Positions 26,630 through 35,599 of a DNA stretch of 64,000 bases are shown piece by piece. The translations under genes and the position numbers were made by a program. Position 1 is the first letter of the stretch. Each line of letters starts with the position of its first letter. The notes below the pieces were generated by a model. That model was not told the DNA's origin. It did no database searches and worked only from the letters and a program-made list of their open reading frames with translations. The DNA comes from Rhodovulum sulfidophilum DSM 1374 (GTDB lineage: Bacteria; Pseudomonadota; Alphaproteobacteria; Rhodobacterales; Rhodobacteraceae), in NCBI RefSeq assembly GCF_001633165.1, contig NZ_CP015418.1:1481001-1545000 (forward strand), in the 5' to 3' direction.

Positions 26630-27715
26630 TTACAGGTCTGCCGCGATTTCGATCGGGCGCTTCATCGTTCCGGTGCCGGCGTGACGGGCGATCGCCTCTT
26701 CGACCACCGCCTGCATGGCCGCACCGTCGATCCCGTTGGGCCTGGCCACGGTCTCGATCCACTTGTCGACCTGTGCGGGCTGGACAAGCGCCTTGGTCTG
26801 CGCCTTTTCCTCGTCCGACAGGGAGGCGAACACCACGCCTTCGGCAACCGCCTTGCGAACGTAATCGGCCAGCACCTTGTTGTAGATTTCGGCAAATTTC
26901 CCGCCATACAGCTCATCGGCCAGATCGGTGCAGATCTGTTGCTGTTCGGCGGGCAGGCCCTCCCAGACGCGGCGGTTCATGATGGTGACGGCGGGGGCGT
27001 GCGGGCCGTCGCCGATATCGTAGAAATTCGGCGCGATCTCATGCAGCTTGTAGGCGACGGCGGTGACGAAATCGAAGCCGTAGACCCCGTCCAGAACCCC
27101 GCGTTCGAGCGCCTGATAGACCTCGCCCGCCGCCATCGGCACGGCAATGCCGCCGAGGCTTTCGATCACATCCGTGGCGACGCCGTAGCCGCGGATCTTC
27201 TTGCCCTTGATATCGGCGATGGAGCTGATCGGATCGCGCATCACCAGGGGCGCGTAATTCCAGTTGGTCCAGTAAAGCACCTTGCTGCGGTGGCGCTCTT
27301 CCCATTCCTGCCGCAGCGGCGCGAAATTCTCGTAGACATCGCGGCAGACGAGTTGCAGCTCATCGGCGCGGTCCATGCGGAAATACCACTCGAGGCCGCG
27401 CGTGACCGGCAGCTCGGCCTGGTAATAGCCCGGCGCGATCAGTGTCATTTCGCTGGTGCCGTCGCGCACCGCGCCCAGATGCTCGCCGACCCTGTTGAGG
27501 CTGCCGGCCCAGTAATACTTGATGCCGATGTCGCCATCGCTGCGCTTGGCGAGTTCCTCGAGGAACCAGCGGTCGACCCAGGACGGGCCGGCCGTCTCGC
27601 TGACATAGCTGTCGAATTTCAGCGAGGTCGCGGCATTGGCAAGCCCGGGCAGGCCCGAGATCAGCCCCGCCCCTGCGAAAGCCCCCGTCGATTTCAGAAA
27701 GTCACGTCTTTTCAT
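26630..27715 (-). CDS. TRAP transporter substrate-binding protein (DctP-like), cluster 1
   Basis: 361 residues from the ATG at 27715, with GGGAGGAG 6 nt upstream. A twin-arginine signal (MKRRDFLKSTGAFAGAG) indicates Tat export. The DctP fold follows, with the carboxylate-binding region around APLVMRDPISSIADIKGKK. The ligand is probably an organic acid that the co-encoded acyl-CoA synthetase then activates (inference). The open frame extends further upstream only as a shadow of the next gene. Confidence 0.94.
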   Translation of the reverse strand: MKRRDFLKSTGAFAGAGLISGLPGLANAATSLKFDSYVSETAGPSWVDRWFLEELAKRSDGDIGIKYYWAGSLNRVGEHLGAVRDGTSEMTLIAPGYYQAELPVTRGLEWYFRMDRADELQLVCRDVYENFAPLRQEWEERHRSKVLYWTNWNYAPLVMRDPISSIADIKGKKIRGYGVATDVIESLGGIAVPMAAGEVYQALERGVLDGVYGFDFVTAVAYKLHEIAPNFYDIGDGPHAPAVTIMNRRVWEGLPAEQQQICTDLADELYGGKFAEIYNKVLADYVRKAVAEGVVFASLSDEEKAQTKALVQPAQVDKWIETVARPNGIDGAAMQAVVEEAIARHAGTGTMKRPIEIAADL

Positions 27716-27768
27716 GGGTGTCTCCTCCCTTTGGGCCGGGCTCCTCCTGCCCGGTATCGTTTCTCGGC

Positions 27769-29280
27769 CTATGCCGTGGCGGTCGCGGCGCCTTTGCCGG
27801 ACCTCAGATCGGATTTCAGAACCTTGCCGTAGCTGTTCTTCGGAAGTTCCTCGACGAACAGGTAGCGCTTCGGCCGCTTGAAGGCCGCGATCTGCTGGCG
27901 GCACCAGCTGTCAAGCTCGGGCACGCTGGCGCTCTTGCCGGGTTCGAAGACGATATAGGCCACGACCTGCTCTCCCCAGTCGGGCTCCGGCTCGCCGATC
28001 ACGGCAATTTCGAACACTGCCGGATGGGCCAGCAGCGCCTCCTCGACCTCACGCGGGTAGATATTGGTGCCGCCGGAGATGATCACGTCCTTGGAGCGGT
28101 CGGTCAGGTAAAGAAAGCCGTCCTCGTCGAGATGGCCGAGATCGCCGGTGCGAAGCCAGCCATCCTGCAGCGCCTGTGCGCTGGCCGCTTCGTTGCGCCA
28201 ATAGCCCGTCATCACCGTCGGCCCCTGCACACAGATTTCTCCGGTATGACCGGGGGGCAAGGCGGTTCCGTCGGGGCCAAGAACGGCAAGTGTCACCGCC
28301 CCCTGCGCAATGCCGACCGAGGCGCGCCGCGCACGCCAGCGCGGGTGGGACTGATCGGCCACCAGATCACGCGGCAGCACGGAGATTGTCATCGGCGTCT
28401 CGCCCTGGCCGTAGATCTGCACGAAACGCGGTCCGAAACAGGCAAGCGCCTCGTCGATGTCATGGGCATACATCGGCCCGCCGCCATAGATGATCGTGCG
28501 GAAGCCGGTGCCGTCATGGCCCTGCTGTTTCGCCGTGGCGATCAGGCGCTTGACCATGGTCGGAGCGGCAAAGAACACGAGATTGCCGCGGGTCTTGGCA
28601 AGCGCGATGATCTCGTCGCTGTCGAAGCCATGGGAGGCGGGCACGAGATGTGCGCCTCCGGCACGGATTTGCGCGAACATGTAGAGCCCCGCGCCGTGAG
28701 ACATCGGAGCGGCGTAAAGCATGTGATCCTCGGGCCGGGCGGTATCGACATCGAGCGCATAGCACAGGGTCATGTGCCGCAGATTGTCATGGCTGAGCAT
28801 GACGCCCTTGGGGGTGCCCGTCGTGCCCGAGGTGTAGAACAGCCAGGCCAGGTCGCGATCTCCGACCCTGGCGGGCGGCACGATCTCCTTTGTGCCGGCG
28901 ACGTGGCTGCCGAGCGCGACCTCGCGGATGTCCTGTCGATCGGCGAAGACCCTGCCGCTTTCGGTCAGGGTCAGGGCCGCGCCGGAATCGCGAATAATCC
29001 ACTCGGCCTCGCGCGGATGCAGTTTGCAATTGACCGGCACGACGACGGCTCCGAGCCACCAGCAGGCATGCAGCAGTTCGATATATTCCGGGGTGTTCTT
29101 GGCAAAGATCGCAACCCGGTCGCCCTTTTCGATCCCGTGCACCGCCTGCATCCAGGCGGCCCGGTCGCAGGTCGCCTGCAGCAATGCGTGATAGGTCTGG
29201 CGCAGGCTGTCGCCCTCATAGAGCGCCGGGCGGGAAGGCCATGACAAGGCTGTCTGATATAGCCAGTTCGCGATGTTCAT
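27769..29280 (-). CDS. AMP-dependent acyl-CoA synthetase/ligase
   Basis: 503 residues from the ATG at 29280 (AAGGA about 10 nt upstream). Adenylate-forming signatures in order: the P-loop FYTSGTTGTPKGVM, IYGQGETPMT, TGDLGHLDEDGFLYLTDR, and a C-terminal PKNSYGKVLK with the catalytic lysine. It should convert a carboxylic acid to its CoA thioester in the cytoplasm. Lying between a TRAP transporter and a thiolase, it probably activates the imported acid. The chain length or aromatic nature of the substrate cannot be told. Confidence 0.93.
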   Translation of the reverse strand: MNIANWLYQTALSWPSRPALYEGDSLRQTYHALLQATCDRAAWMQAVHGIEKGDRVAIFAKNTPEYIELLHACWWLGAVVVPVNCKLHPREAEWIIRDSGAALTLTESGRVFADRQDIREVALGSHVAGTKEIVPPARVGDRDLAWLFYTSGTTGTPKGVMLSHDNLRHMTLCYALDVDTARPEDHMLYAAPMSHGAGLYMFAQIRAGGAHLVPASHGFDSDEIIALAKTRGNLVFFAAPTMVKRLIATAKQQGHDGTGFRTIIYGGGPMYAHDIDEALACFGPRFVQIYGQGETPMTISVLPRDLVADQSHPRWRARRASVGIAQGAVTLAVLGPDGTALPPGHTGEICVQGPTVMTGYWRNEAASAQALQDGWLRTGDLGHLDEDGFLYLTDRSKDVIISGGTNIYPREVEEALLAHPAVFEIAVIGEPEPDWGEQVVAYIVFEPGKSASVPELDSWCRQQIAAFKRPKRYLFVEELPKNSYGKVLKSDLRSGKGAATATA

Positions 29281-29309
29281 CGTCTTCGAAATCCTTGGAA
29301 CGTCTGGTG

Positions 29310-30485
29310 TCAGGCGCGGTCGGCCTGCAGGATCGTGGCGTAATTGGCGACGGCGGCACCGCCCATGTTGAAGGTCAGCCCCCATTCCGCGCCCTTGCGC
29401 TGCATGTCGCCGGCGCGTCCGGTCAGTTGCCGGAACGCCAGGGCATTCATCGACACGCCGGTCGCGCCCACCGGGTGCCCCTTGGCCTTGAGCCCGCCAG
29501 AGAGGTTCACGGGGGTACGGCCATCGGCATGGACCCTGCCGTCATCGAGAGCGCGCGCGCCCTGGCCTTTCGGTGCAAGCCCCATGGCCTCGTAGATGAG
29601 CAGTTCCGCCGGGGTGAAGCAGTCATGGACCTCCGCGAAATCGAGATCGTCGACAGTGATGCCCGCGGTTTCATAGGCGCGGCGAATGGCGCGTTCCGGC
29701 CCCTCGAAAGCGACGAAATCCCGGCGGCTCATGGGCAGGTAATCGGAAACATGTTCGGCGGCGGCGATCCGCACGCGGGCGGTGGCGTCCCGGGCATGGG
29801 CGTCCGCCGCACTCAGGACGATGGCGGCGGCACCATCCGTCACCAGCGAGCAATCGCTCAGCCGCAAGGGGGGCGCGATCAGCGGGTTCTTGTCGCTCAC
29901 CTCGCGACAGAACTCGTGGCTCAGCGGCTTGTGCATATGCGCCAGAGGGTTCTTCATCGCGTTTTCATGGTTCTTCGCCGCGATCCGCGCCATGGCGTCC
30001 ATCGGATCGCCGTAGCGGTCGGCATATTGCCCGGCGGCGATGGCGAAGACCTGCGGAAAGCTCAGCGCCGCTTCCGCTGCGTCGTTCTGATACCCGGCTC
30101 CGGCCAGCGCGGCGGTGACATCGGCGGTCGGGCGATGGGTCATCTTCTCGGCGCCGACGACGAGGACGTTGCGGGCGCGTCCGGCGGTAATGGCATTCAG
30201 CCCGGCATGAAGCGCGGCGGCACCAGAGGCGCAGGCGTTCTCGCAGCGCGTCGCCGGTTTGAACCGCAGCTCGGGATGCGCCTGCAAGATCAGCGAGGAG
30301 GCAAAGCCGTCCGGCACCAACCCGGAATTGAAATGGCCGAGGAAGACGGCATCGATGTCCGCCGGCGGGATCCGAGCCTCTTCCAGCGCCTCGCGCGCCG
30401 CCTCTACGATCATACCCTCAAGCGTGTCTTCGAGCCGTCCGAAACGGGTGTGGCCGGAGCCGGTGATAAAGATGTCCTGCGTCAT
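29310..30485 (-). CDS. Thiolase, SCP2/non-decarboxylating type
   Basis: 391 residues. The nucleophile is in RCENACASGAAALHAG and the catalytic histidine in KGHPVGATG. The C-terminal CxG motif of classical thiolases is replaced by NMGGAA, which places it with SCP2-type thiolases. GGAGG lies 8 nt before the ATG. It is the first gene of the operon and likely performs the final CoA-dependent cleavage of the activated substrate. The promoter is shared with a divergent PAS-LuxR regulator gene. Confidence 0.92.
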   Translation of the reverse strand: MTQDIFITGSGHTRFGRLEDTLEGMIVEAAREALEEARIPPADIDAVFLGHFNSGLVPDGFASSLILQAHPELRFKPATRCENACASGAAALHAGLNAITAGRARNVLVVGAEKMTHRPTADVTAALAGAGYQNDAAEAALSFPQVFAIAAGQYADRYGDPMDAMARIAAKNHENAMKNPLAHMHKPLSHEFCREVSDKNPLIAPPLRLSDCSLVTDGAAAIVLSAADAHARDATARVRIAAAEHVSDYLPMSRRDFVAFEGPERAIRRAYETAGITVDDLDFAEVHDCFTPAELLIYEAMGLAPKGQGARALDDGRVHADGRTPVNLSGGLKAKGHPVGATGVSMNALAFRQLTGRAGDMQRKGAEWGLTFNMGGAAVANYATILQADRA

Positions 30486-30543
30486 GTGTCGTCCTCCAGC
30501 CCCGACAGTGATGTGAAAAACGCATGGCAGATATTGGTGAAAC

Positions 30544-30572
30544 TACGTAGAAATATACGTATCACTTACGTA
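30544..30572. promoter_or_regulatory. Three phased TACGTA palindromes
   Basis: TACGTA occurs at 30544-30549, 30556-30561 and 30567-30572, with starts 12 and 11 bp apart, in the gap between the thiolase operon and the LuxR-type gene. The spacing puts them on one face of the helix. They are a candidate binding array for the PAS-LuxR regulator or its dimer. Confidence 0.55.
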
Positions 30573-30600
30573 GATGCAGATGCAGCGAAGGGGGCGACCG

Positions 30601-31167
30601 ATGGCTTACGACCAGATATCCGACGCAGATCTCAACCTTACCGGCTTCATGGATGCGCCCATCGGTCTGATGGTGTTGTCGAACCGGGTGATCCAGCGAA
30701 TCAATACCGAGATCGAACGGATCTTCGGCTGGACCCGCGACGAGCTGGAGGGCCGGTCGATCCGGGCGCTCTACCCCTCGAGCGTGGATTACGAGAAGAC
30801 CGGCTCACGCTGGCGGCGCTGGCTTGACGAGCGTCCACGCTATACCGACGAGCGCTTCATGCAGTGCCGCAGCGGAGAGATCATCTGGACGCGGGCGTCC
30901 GGGCGGACCCTGACCCCGGGGGATCCCTTTCGGCTCATGGTCTGGACCTTCGAACATCTCGAGAACCGTCCGCCGAATTCGGCCACGCTGACCCCCCGCG
31001 AACGCGAGGTCGCGCGCTACATCGTGAATGGCTACACCAGCAAGGAAACAGGCCTTGCCATGGGCATCTCGCCACGGACGGTCGAAGTGCATCGCGGCTC
31101 GGTGATGAAAAAGCTGGGCGTGCAGAATGCAGCCGAGCTCGTAGCGAAAATGATCGTGCAAAACTGA
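30601..31167 (+). CDS. PAS-LuxR family transcriptional regulator
   Basis: 188 residues from the ATG at 30601, chosen because GGGGG lies 6 nt upstream; an in-frame ATG at 30574 lacks an SD. An N-terminal PAS fold (about residues 10-110; RINTEIERIFGWTRDELEG) is followed by a LuxR helix-turn-helix (LTPREREVARYIVNGYTSKE, then ISPRTVEVHRGSVMKKLGV). It has no receiver domain. It is divergent from the thiolase operon and is the natural sensor-activator of it. Confidence 0.9.
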   Translation: MAYDQISDADLNLTGFMDAPIGLMVLSNRVIQRINTEIERIFGWTRDELEGRSIRALYPSSVDYEKTGSRWRRWLDERPRYTDERFMQCRSGEIIWTRASGRTLTPGDPFRLMVWTFEHLENRPPNSATLTPREREVARYIVNGYTSKETGLAMGISPRTVEVHRGSVMKKLGVQNAAELVAKMIVQN

Positions 31168-31374
31168 ACCCGACAGGGCGTTGTTGCGCAAATCAGCGTA
31201 CGGGCTAAGGGTCCGCTTTCGCGTGGCGCTTCAGGTGATAGCCTCAATCTCGGCCCTTCCGAGGGCCGAGAAGCGGTTCATGAATGAGCCATGTCGCGCC
31301 ATTGGTCCGATTGACCTGCCACGGGATTTTTCCTCCATCGTCGATTAGAGACTGGCTCAACTTGAGGACGGACA
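31168..31374 (-). mobile_element. Scar of an IS5/IS903-like element
   Basis: GGGCGTTGTTGCGCAAAT (31176-31193) resembles the terminal repeat of IS5/IS903-like elements. On the minus strand about 60 bp inside, an ATG near 31281 opens MNRFSALGRAEIEAIT followed by a stop, reminiscent of the last residues of such transposases. The same stretch forms a perfect 9-bp hairpin (31249-31270). Nothing else of the element is left; the assignment is tentative. Confidence 0.35.
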
Positions 31375-32335
31375 ATGAAGCGAACGAGATTCACGGACGA
31401 GCAGGTCATCGGCATCCTGGCCGAGCACGAGGCAGGCGCGAAGTGTACCGACCTGTGCCGCAGTTCAAGCGTCGAGCAAACCGTCCGGAGGACCGTTTGT
31501 AGCGTCGAACAGCATGTCGGAGGGCACCTTACTACAACTGGAAGGCCAAGTTCGGCAGCATGACGGTATCGGAGGCCAAGCGGCTGAAGGTGCTCGAGGA
31601 TGAGAACGCGAAGCTGAAGCAGATGCTGGATCTGGCTGCGATGAAGGACCTGGTTGCAAAAAAGTGATAGAGTCCGCCGTGAAGCGCGAAGCGGTCGCAT
31701 ACCTTCGGGCCAGTCACGTTCTGTCGGAGCAGCGGGCCTGTCGGATCGTTGGCGCGGATCGCAAGATGCTCCGCTATCAGGCGCAACGTGCTCCGGACAC
31801 GGAGCTGCGATATCGTATTCGTGAGTCGGCCAATGAACGTCTGCGATTCGGCTAGCGGCGTCTGTTCGTGCTGCTGCGCCGCGAGGGCGCGCCTTCTGGC
31901 ATCAATCGAATCCACCGGCTCTACCGCGAGGAAGGCCTGACGGTGCGCAAGAGAAAGGTGCAGCGCAAGGCCGTCGGGACACCGGCGCCAATCCTGGTCA
32001 AGGCGCGTGCGAACGCGCGCCGGTCGCTGGATTTTGTCCATGACCAGTTCGTCAACGGTCAGCGCTTCGGAGTGCTCAACGTGGTCGACGACGTCACTCG
32101 TGAATGCTTCGTAGCGATCCGTCGACCGCATGGGTCGATCCTCGATCTCGGGGCGCCGGGGGTCGCGTGAACTGACGGCGCTGCGACGCTCACCGTCGAG
32201 AGTCTCAATGGGCGGATGCGCGACGAGTGTTTCAACGAAACCAAGTGGCACATGCGCGGGTTGTGATCGCCGCCTGGGCAACGGACTACAACACCGAACG
32301 CCCGCATTCGGCCTTGGACTACCGGCCCCCATGAC
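31375..32335 (+). pseudogene. Decayed IS3-family element (IS407-like orfA + orfB)
   Basis: OrfA begins MKRTRFTDEQVIGILAEHEA at 31375, is interrupted in its helix-turn-helix by a short palindromic insertion, resumes as YYNWKAKFGSMTVSEAKRLK and ends in DLVAKK. OrfB follows with REAVAYLRASHVLSEQRACR, LRREGAPSGINRIHRLYREE, ARRSLDFVHDQF and GVLNVVDDVTRECF, then loses the middle of its DDE domain; ESLNGRMRDECFNE and YNTERPHSALDY mark the end. Stops and frameshifts are spread throughout, so it cannot make a transposase. Confidence 0.9.
31468..31508. repeat. 25-bp palindromic insertion flanked by 8-bp direct repeats
   Basis: AGCGTCGA occurs at 31468-31475 and again at 31501-31508. Between them lies a 25-bp near-palindrome running from GCAAACCGTCC to GGACCGTTTGT. 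The unit interrupts the helix-turn-helix of the IS3 orfA. It looks like a miniature insertion or an excision remnant that left a target duplication. Confidence 0.55.
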
Positions 32336-32483
32336 TGCGATATCCGAGGCCTTCGCTCTCTCAGGCCGCTTCCGTCAGTGCCTCACAGCGGCATATCCGC
32401 GTGGCAGGCCGGAGGATATTTTCACCTGATTGCAACCGCACGCGGAGGGGGCGCGCCGTCCCTGGCTTCGGGGGCGGGCGCGC

Positions 32484-33230
32484 TCAGGACGACCGTGTCG
32501 AGGCCGTCTGGCCGCCGGTTTCCTCGTCCGCATCGCAGAAGCAATAACCGTCGCCATGCACAGTGACGATCCAGCGCGGGTTCTTCGGGTCGTCCTCGAT
32601 GCGCTTTCTCAGCCGCGCGACCAGCACGTCTATGGCGCGATCTTCATAGCTCCAGTCGCGGCCGCAGATGCGTGGCGTCAGGCGCTCGCGCTCCAGGACT
32701 TCGCCGGCATGGGTCAGGAATATGGCGAGCAGGCGCGTCTCGGACGGGCTCAGGCGCAAGGTCCGGTTGCCGAGCGACAGCGTGCGCGTCGCCGGATGCA
32801 GGCGGAACGGGCCGCGCGTGATCGGGCCGTCCATCGCCACGTCGAGCGAGCGCCGTCCCGAGGCGAGGAGGTTGCGGATGCGCAACCGGATCTCGTTGGC
32901 GTTGAAGGGTTTCGAGATGTAGTCGACGGCGCCGAGGCCGATCCCCAGCATGCGGTCCTGCTCGTCGCGCATCACCGAGAGCACGATGATCGGGCAGCGG
33001 CAGCTTTCCTGGACCCGCCGGATCAGCAGCAGACCGTCGCCGTCCGGCAGGCGCCGGTCCAGAAGCACCAGATCCCAGGCCGCGTTGCGGATCGCGGCCC
33101 GCGCCTCGTCCGAGGTCCGTGCCTCGCCGACATGGTGGCCGGCCTCGCCCAGGATCCCGCGCAGCATGGCGCGCGTGACGGCATCGTCGTCGACGATCAG
33201 GATCCGGCTGCGCGCGGGCGTCATCAGCAT
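32484..33230 (-). CDS. OmpR-family response regulator, divergent partner of the ddh operon
   Basis: 248 residues. Receiver domain with ILIVDDDAVTR, phospho-acceptor Asp in LVLLDRRLPDGDG and the conserved Lys in SKPF. The C-terminal winged helix has LSPSETRLLAIFLTHAGEVL and IDVLVARLRKRIEDDP, ending with a VHGDGYCF hairpin. The start at 33230 overlaps the kinase gene by 7 nt, with AAGG 7 nt upstream; the ATG at 33224 is an alternative. The tight coupling to the hybrid kinase and divergence from ddhA suggest it controls DMS respiration genes. A TorR-like role is inferred. Confidence 0.92.
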   Translation of the reverse strand: MLMTPARSRILIVDDDAVTRAMLRGILGEAGHHVGEARTSDEARAAIRNAAWDLVLLDRRLPDGDGLLLIRRVQESCRCPIIVLSVMRDEQDRMLGIGLGAVDYISKPFNANEIRLRIRNLLASGRRSLDVAMDGPITRGPFRLHPATRTLSLGNRTLRLSPSETRLLAIFLTHAGEVLERERLTPRICGRDWSYEDRAIDVLVARLRKRIEDDPKNPRWIVTVHGDGYCFCDADEETGGQTASTRSS

Positions 33231-35599
33231 GGGTGCGCCTTCGCCAGTCCGGAGGCGCGCGCCGGTGCCGTGTCGAGCAGCGGCATGAGACGGCGGCGCC
33301 ACAGGCCCAGATCGGCGGCCGGGGGATGGCGGCGGCAGCGTGTCTCGCAGGCCGCCAGCTCTTCGGCCAGGTCGACGAAGCCGAGCGTCGTGCAGCTGCT
33401 GGCCATGCGGTGCGCGATCTCGGCCGCCTCCTGGCCGTTGGCGGTGTCGAAGGCGCGCAGGAGCGCCGCGCGGTCGCTGCCCCATTGGGTTTCGAAGGCG
33501 CTTACCATGGTCCGCAGGATGCCCGGAGAGACGCCGTCGAGATCATGCGCCGCCTGCCTTGGGGGGCCGCTGTCCTGTCCCGCGCCGGTCAGCGCCTTGC
33601 GCAGCGCATCGGATGTGGCGGGTTTCGCCACCACCGCGTCGAAGGCGCTGCGGCCCCCGGAAATCAGCTCGGCATTGGCGGTCAGCGCGACCGCCCGGCG
33701 ACCGGCCCCCATCCTGCCGCGCTGCGCGAGCTTGGCCAGAAGGTCGATGCCGTCGCCGTCGGGCAGGTGGTAGTCGATGAGGAAGACGTCGAACTCCCGA
33801 TCGGCGACGCGATCCAGCGCCGTCCGGATCGAGGCCGCCTCGGCGGGCTCGGCGCCGAGGCGGCGCAGATGCTCGACCGTGACGAAGCGGCTGATGGCAT
33901 CGTCATCCACGATCAGACAGCGCAGGCCCGTGATCGCGTCGGCCGGGTCGTCGGAGGCGAGGGCCGCGGGCACGGACGGGCGCCGGGCCGCGACCAGCGG
34001 GATCTCGAACCAGAAGGTCGCGCCGGTCCGGCGGTTGCAGAACCCGATCTCGCCCTCCATCGCGGTGACCAGCCGCCGGCAGATCGCAAGCCCGAGGCCC
34101 GAGCCCGAGGTCTCGCCCTGGCCGGGCGTGGTCGCGCCGAACGGCTCGAACAGGGTCTGGGCCACGTCGGGCGCGATACCGGCGCCGCCATCGCGCACCT
34201 CGAACCGCAGCCCCGGCCTTCGCCCCGTGGCGGCGCGGCACCTTATGGCAAGGGTGATGTCGGTGCGGGTGTGGCGGACGGCGTTCGAGATGAGGTTGGT
34301 CAGGACCTGCTGTGCCATCTCCCAGTCGATGTCGATCCAGGCAGGCAGGCGGGTCGTGGTCTCGATGCGGAAGTCGACGCCGGCATTGCGCGCCAGCGTC
34401 GTCGCGAAGCGGGCATAATCGTCAAGCACGGCGCGCAGGTCGACGACACGCGGCTTGGGCGCGGGCGGCCGGGCTTCGAGGCGCGAATAATCCAGCACCT
34501 TGTTCAGGGTCTGCAACAGATGCCGGCCGGTGACCTGGATCGCATCGCGATAGATCCCGATCCGTTCGGGATCGGAATCGCGCAACAGCTCGGCCGCGCC
34601 CAGAACGCCATGCAGCGGTGTGCGGATCTCGTGGCTCATCGTGGCGAGGAATTGCGACATGGCACGCTGCGCCCGCATCGACTCGTCGGTCGCGCGGCGG
34701 TGTTCGGTCACGTCGTGCAGGATCGCGACATAGCCGAGCCGCAGGTTCTGCACCGCGTCGTGGATCTGACGCACCCGCACGTCGAAGCAGAGCCGCCCCA
34801 TGCGCGTGTCGATCCAGAGCGCGTCGCAGCCTTCGGGGTTTTCGCAGTTCCAGAGATCGAGGTCGCGCAGCGCCCGTTCCAGCGGCGCCTTTCGCGCCCG
34901 CATGGTGCTGAGATAGACGATCTCGCCCGCGCCGGCCTCGCCCACGAAAAGCTCGGCCGCCGCCTGGTTGCCAGTGATCAGCCGCCGTTCCCGGTCGAGC
35001 AGGAAGGCCGGATCGCGCAGGCTTTCGAACACCGCGAAGTAGCGGTCCTTTTCAAGCGTGACGGCGCGGTTGCGGGATTGCATGTCGCGCAGCCGCGTGT
35101 CGTCCCCGCAATCCGCCCAATGCGCCGCGATGCCGAGTTCCGCCAGATCGAAGAAGCCGCGCACCCGGTCGGCGAGTTCGGCCGCCCCGGCCGTATTCGC
35201 GTCCGCGCCCAGAACCTCCAGATAGATCTCGCGGAAATGCTTGAGGAACCCCAGGTAATGCTGCAGCGACACGCCGTGGGCGCGATGCCGGATCGCCACC
35301 TCGCGCAGCCGTGCGAAGCGGGGATCAGCCGCATAGTCGATCCGGGCATGCGGACCGTCCGAGGCGGCCTGGCCCTCGGGCAGGTAGGCGCCGAGGCTCT
35401 CGCTTACCGCGGCCACGGCCTCCTCCCAGGCGGCGCGGATGGTCGTGGTGAAGCGCGCATAGCCTTTCGCCCTGGCCCGCCTGATCGCGGCATCGACAAG
35501 GCTCTCGCTGATCTGCGCAAAATCCGCACACAATTGATCCGTGCGCGGCGTCGGTCCGATTTCCCGCGGCATGGCACCATCCGGGGCCGATTGCGGCAC
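33224..35599 (-). CDS. Hybrid histidine kinase (sensor-PAS-HisKA-HATPase-REC-HPT)
   Basis: 791 residues from a GTG at 35599, chosen because GAGGAGG lies 4 nt before it; the later ATG (35572) and the earlier GTG (35674) lack an SD. The N-terminal helical domain (about 20-180) looks like an RsbRD/globin-type sensor. Then a PAS segment, HisKA with SHEIRTPLHG (His323), HATPase with LTNLISNAVRHT and GSGLGLAIC, a receiver with FLIDYHLPDGDG (Asp609), and an HPT with AEIAHRMAS (His730). No membrane segment is seen, so the sensor is cytoplasmic. The phosphorelay layout resembles TorS/ArcB. It is co-encoded with the OmpR-type regulator and divergent from ddhA. Confidence 0.9.
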   Translation of the reverse strand: MPQSAPDGAMPREIGPTPRTDQLCADFAQISESLVDAAIRRARAKGYARFTTTIRAAWEEAVAAVSESLGAYLPEGQAASDGPHARIDYAADPRFARLREVAIRHRAHGVSLQHYLGFLKHFREIYLEVLGADANTAGAAELADRVRGFFDLAELGIAAHWADCGDDTRLRDMQSRNRAVTLEKDRYFAVFESLRDPAFLLDRERRLITGNQAAAELFVGEAGAGEIVYLSTMRARKAPLERALRDLDLWNCENPEGCDALWIDTRMGRLCFDVRVRQIHDAVQNLRLGYVAILHDVTEHRRATDESMRAQRAMSQFLATMSHEIRTPLHGVLGAAELLRDSDPERIGIYRDAIQVTGRHLLQTLNKVLDYSRLEARPPAPKPRVVDLRAVLDDYARFATTLARNAGVDFRIETTTRLPAWIDIDWEMAQQVLTNLISNAVRHTRTDITLAIRCRAATGRRPGLRFEVRDGGAGIAPDVAQTLFEPFGATTPGQGETSGSGLGLAICRRLVTAMEGEIGFCNRRTGATFWFEIPLVAARRPSVPAALASDDPADAITGLRCLIVDDDAISRFVTVEHLRRLGAEPAEAASIRTALDRVADREFDVFLIDYHLPDGDGIDLLAKLAQRGRMGAGRRAVALTANAELISGGRSAFDAVVAKPATSDALRKALTGAGQDSGPPRQAAHDLDGVSPGILRTMVSAFETQWGSDRAALLRAFDTANGQEAAEIAHRMASSCTTLGFVDLAEELAACETRCRRHPPAADLGLWRRRLMPLLDTAPARASGLAKAHPC

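Noticed and set aside
31249..31270. 9-bp hairpin after the LuxR gene as its terminator
   Set aside because: No T-run, 80 bp from the stop codon, and it coincides with a possible IS tail; not called as a terminator.
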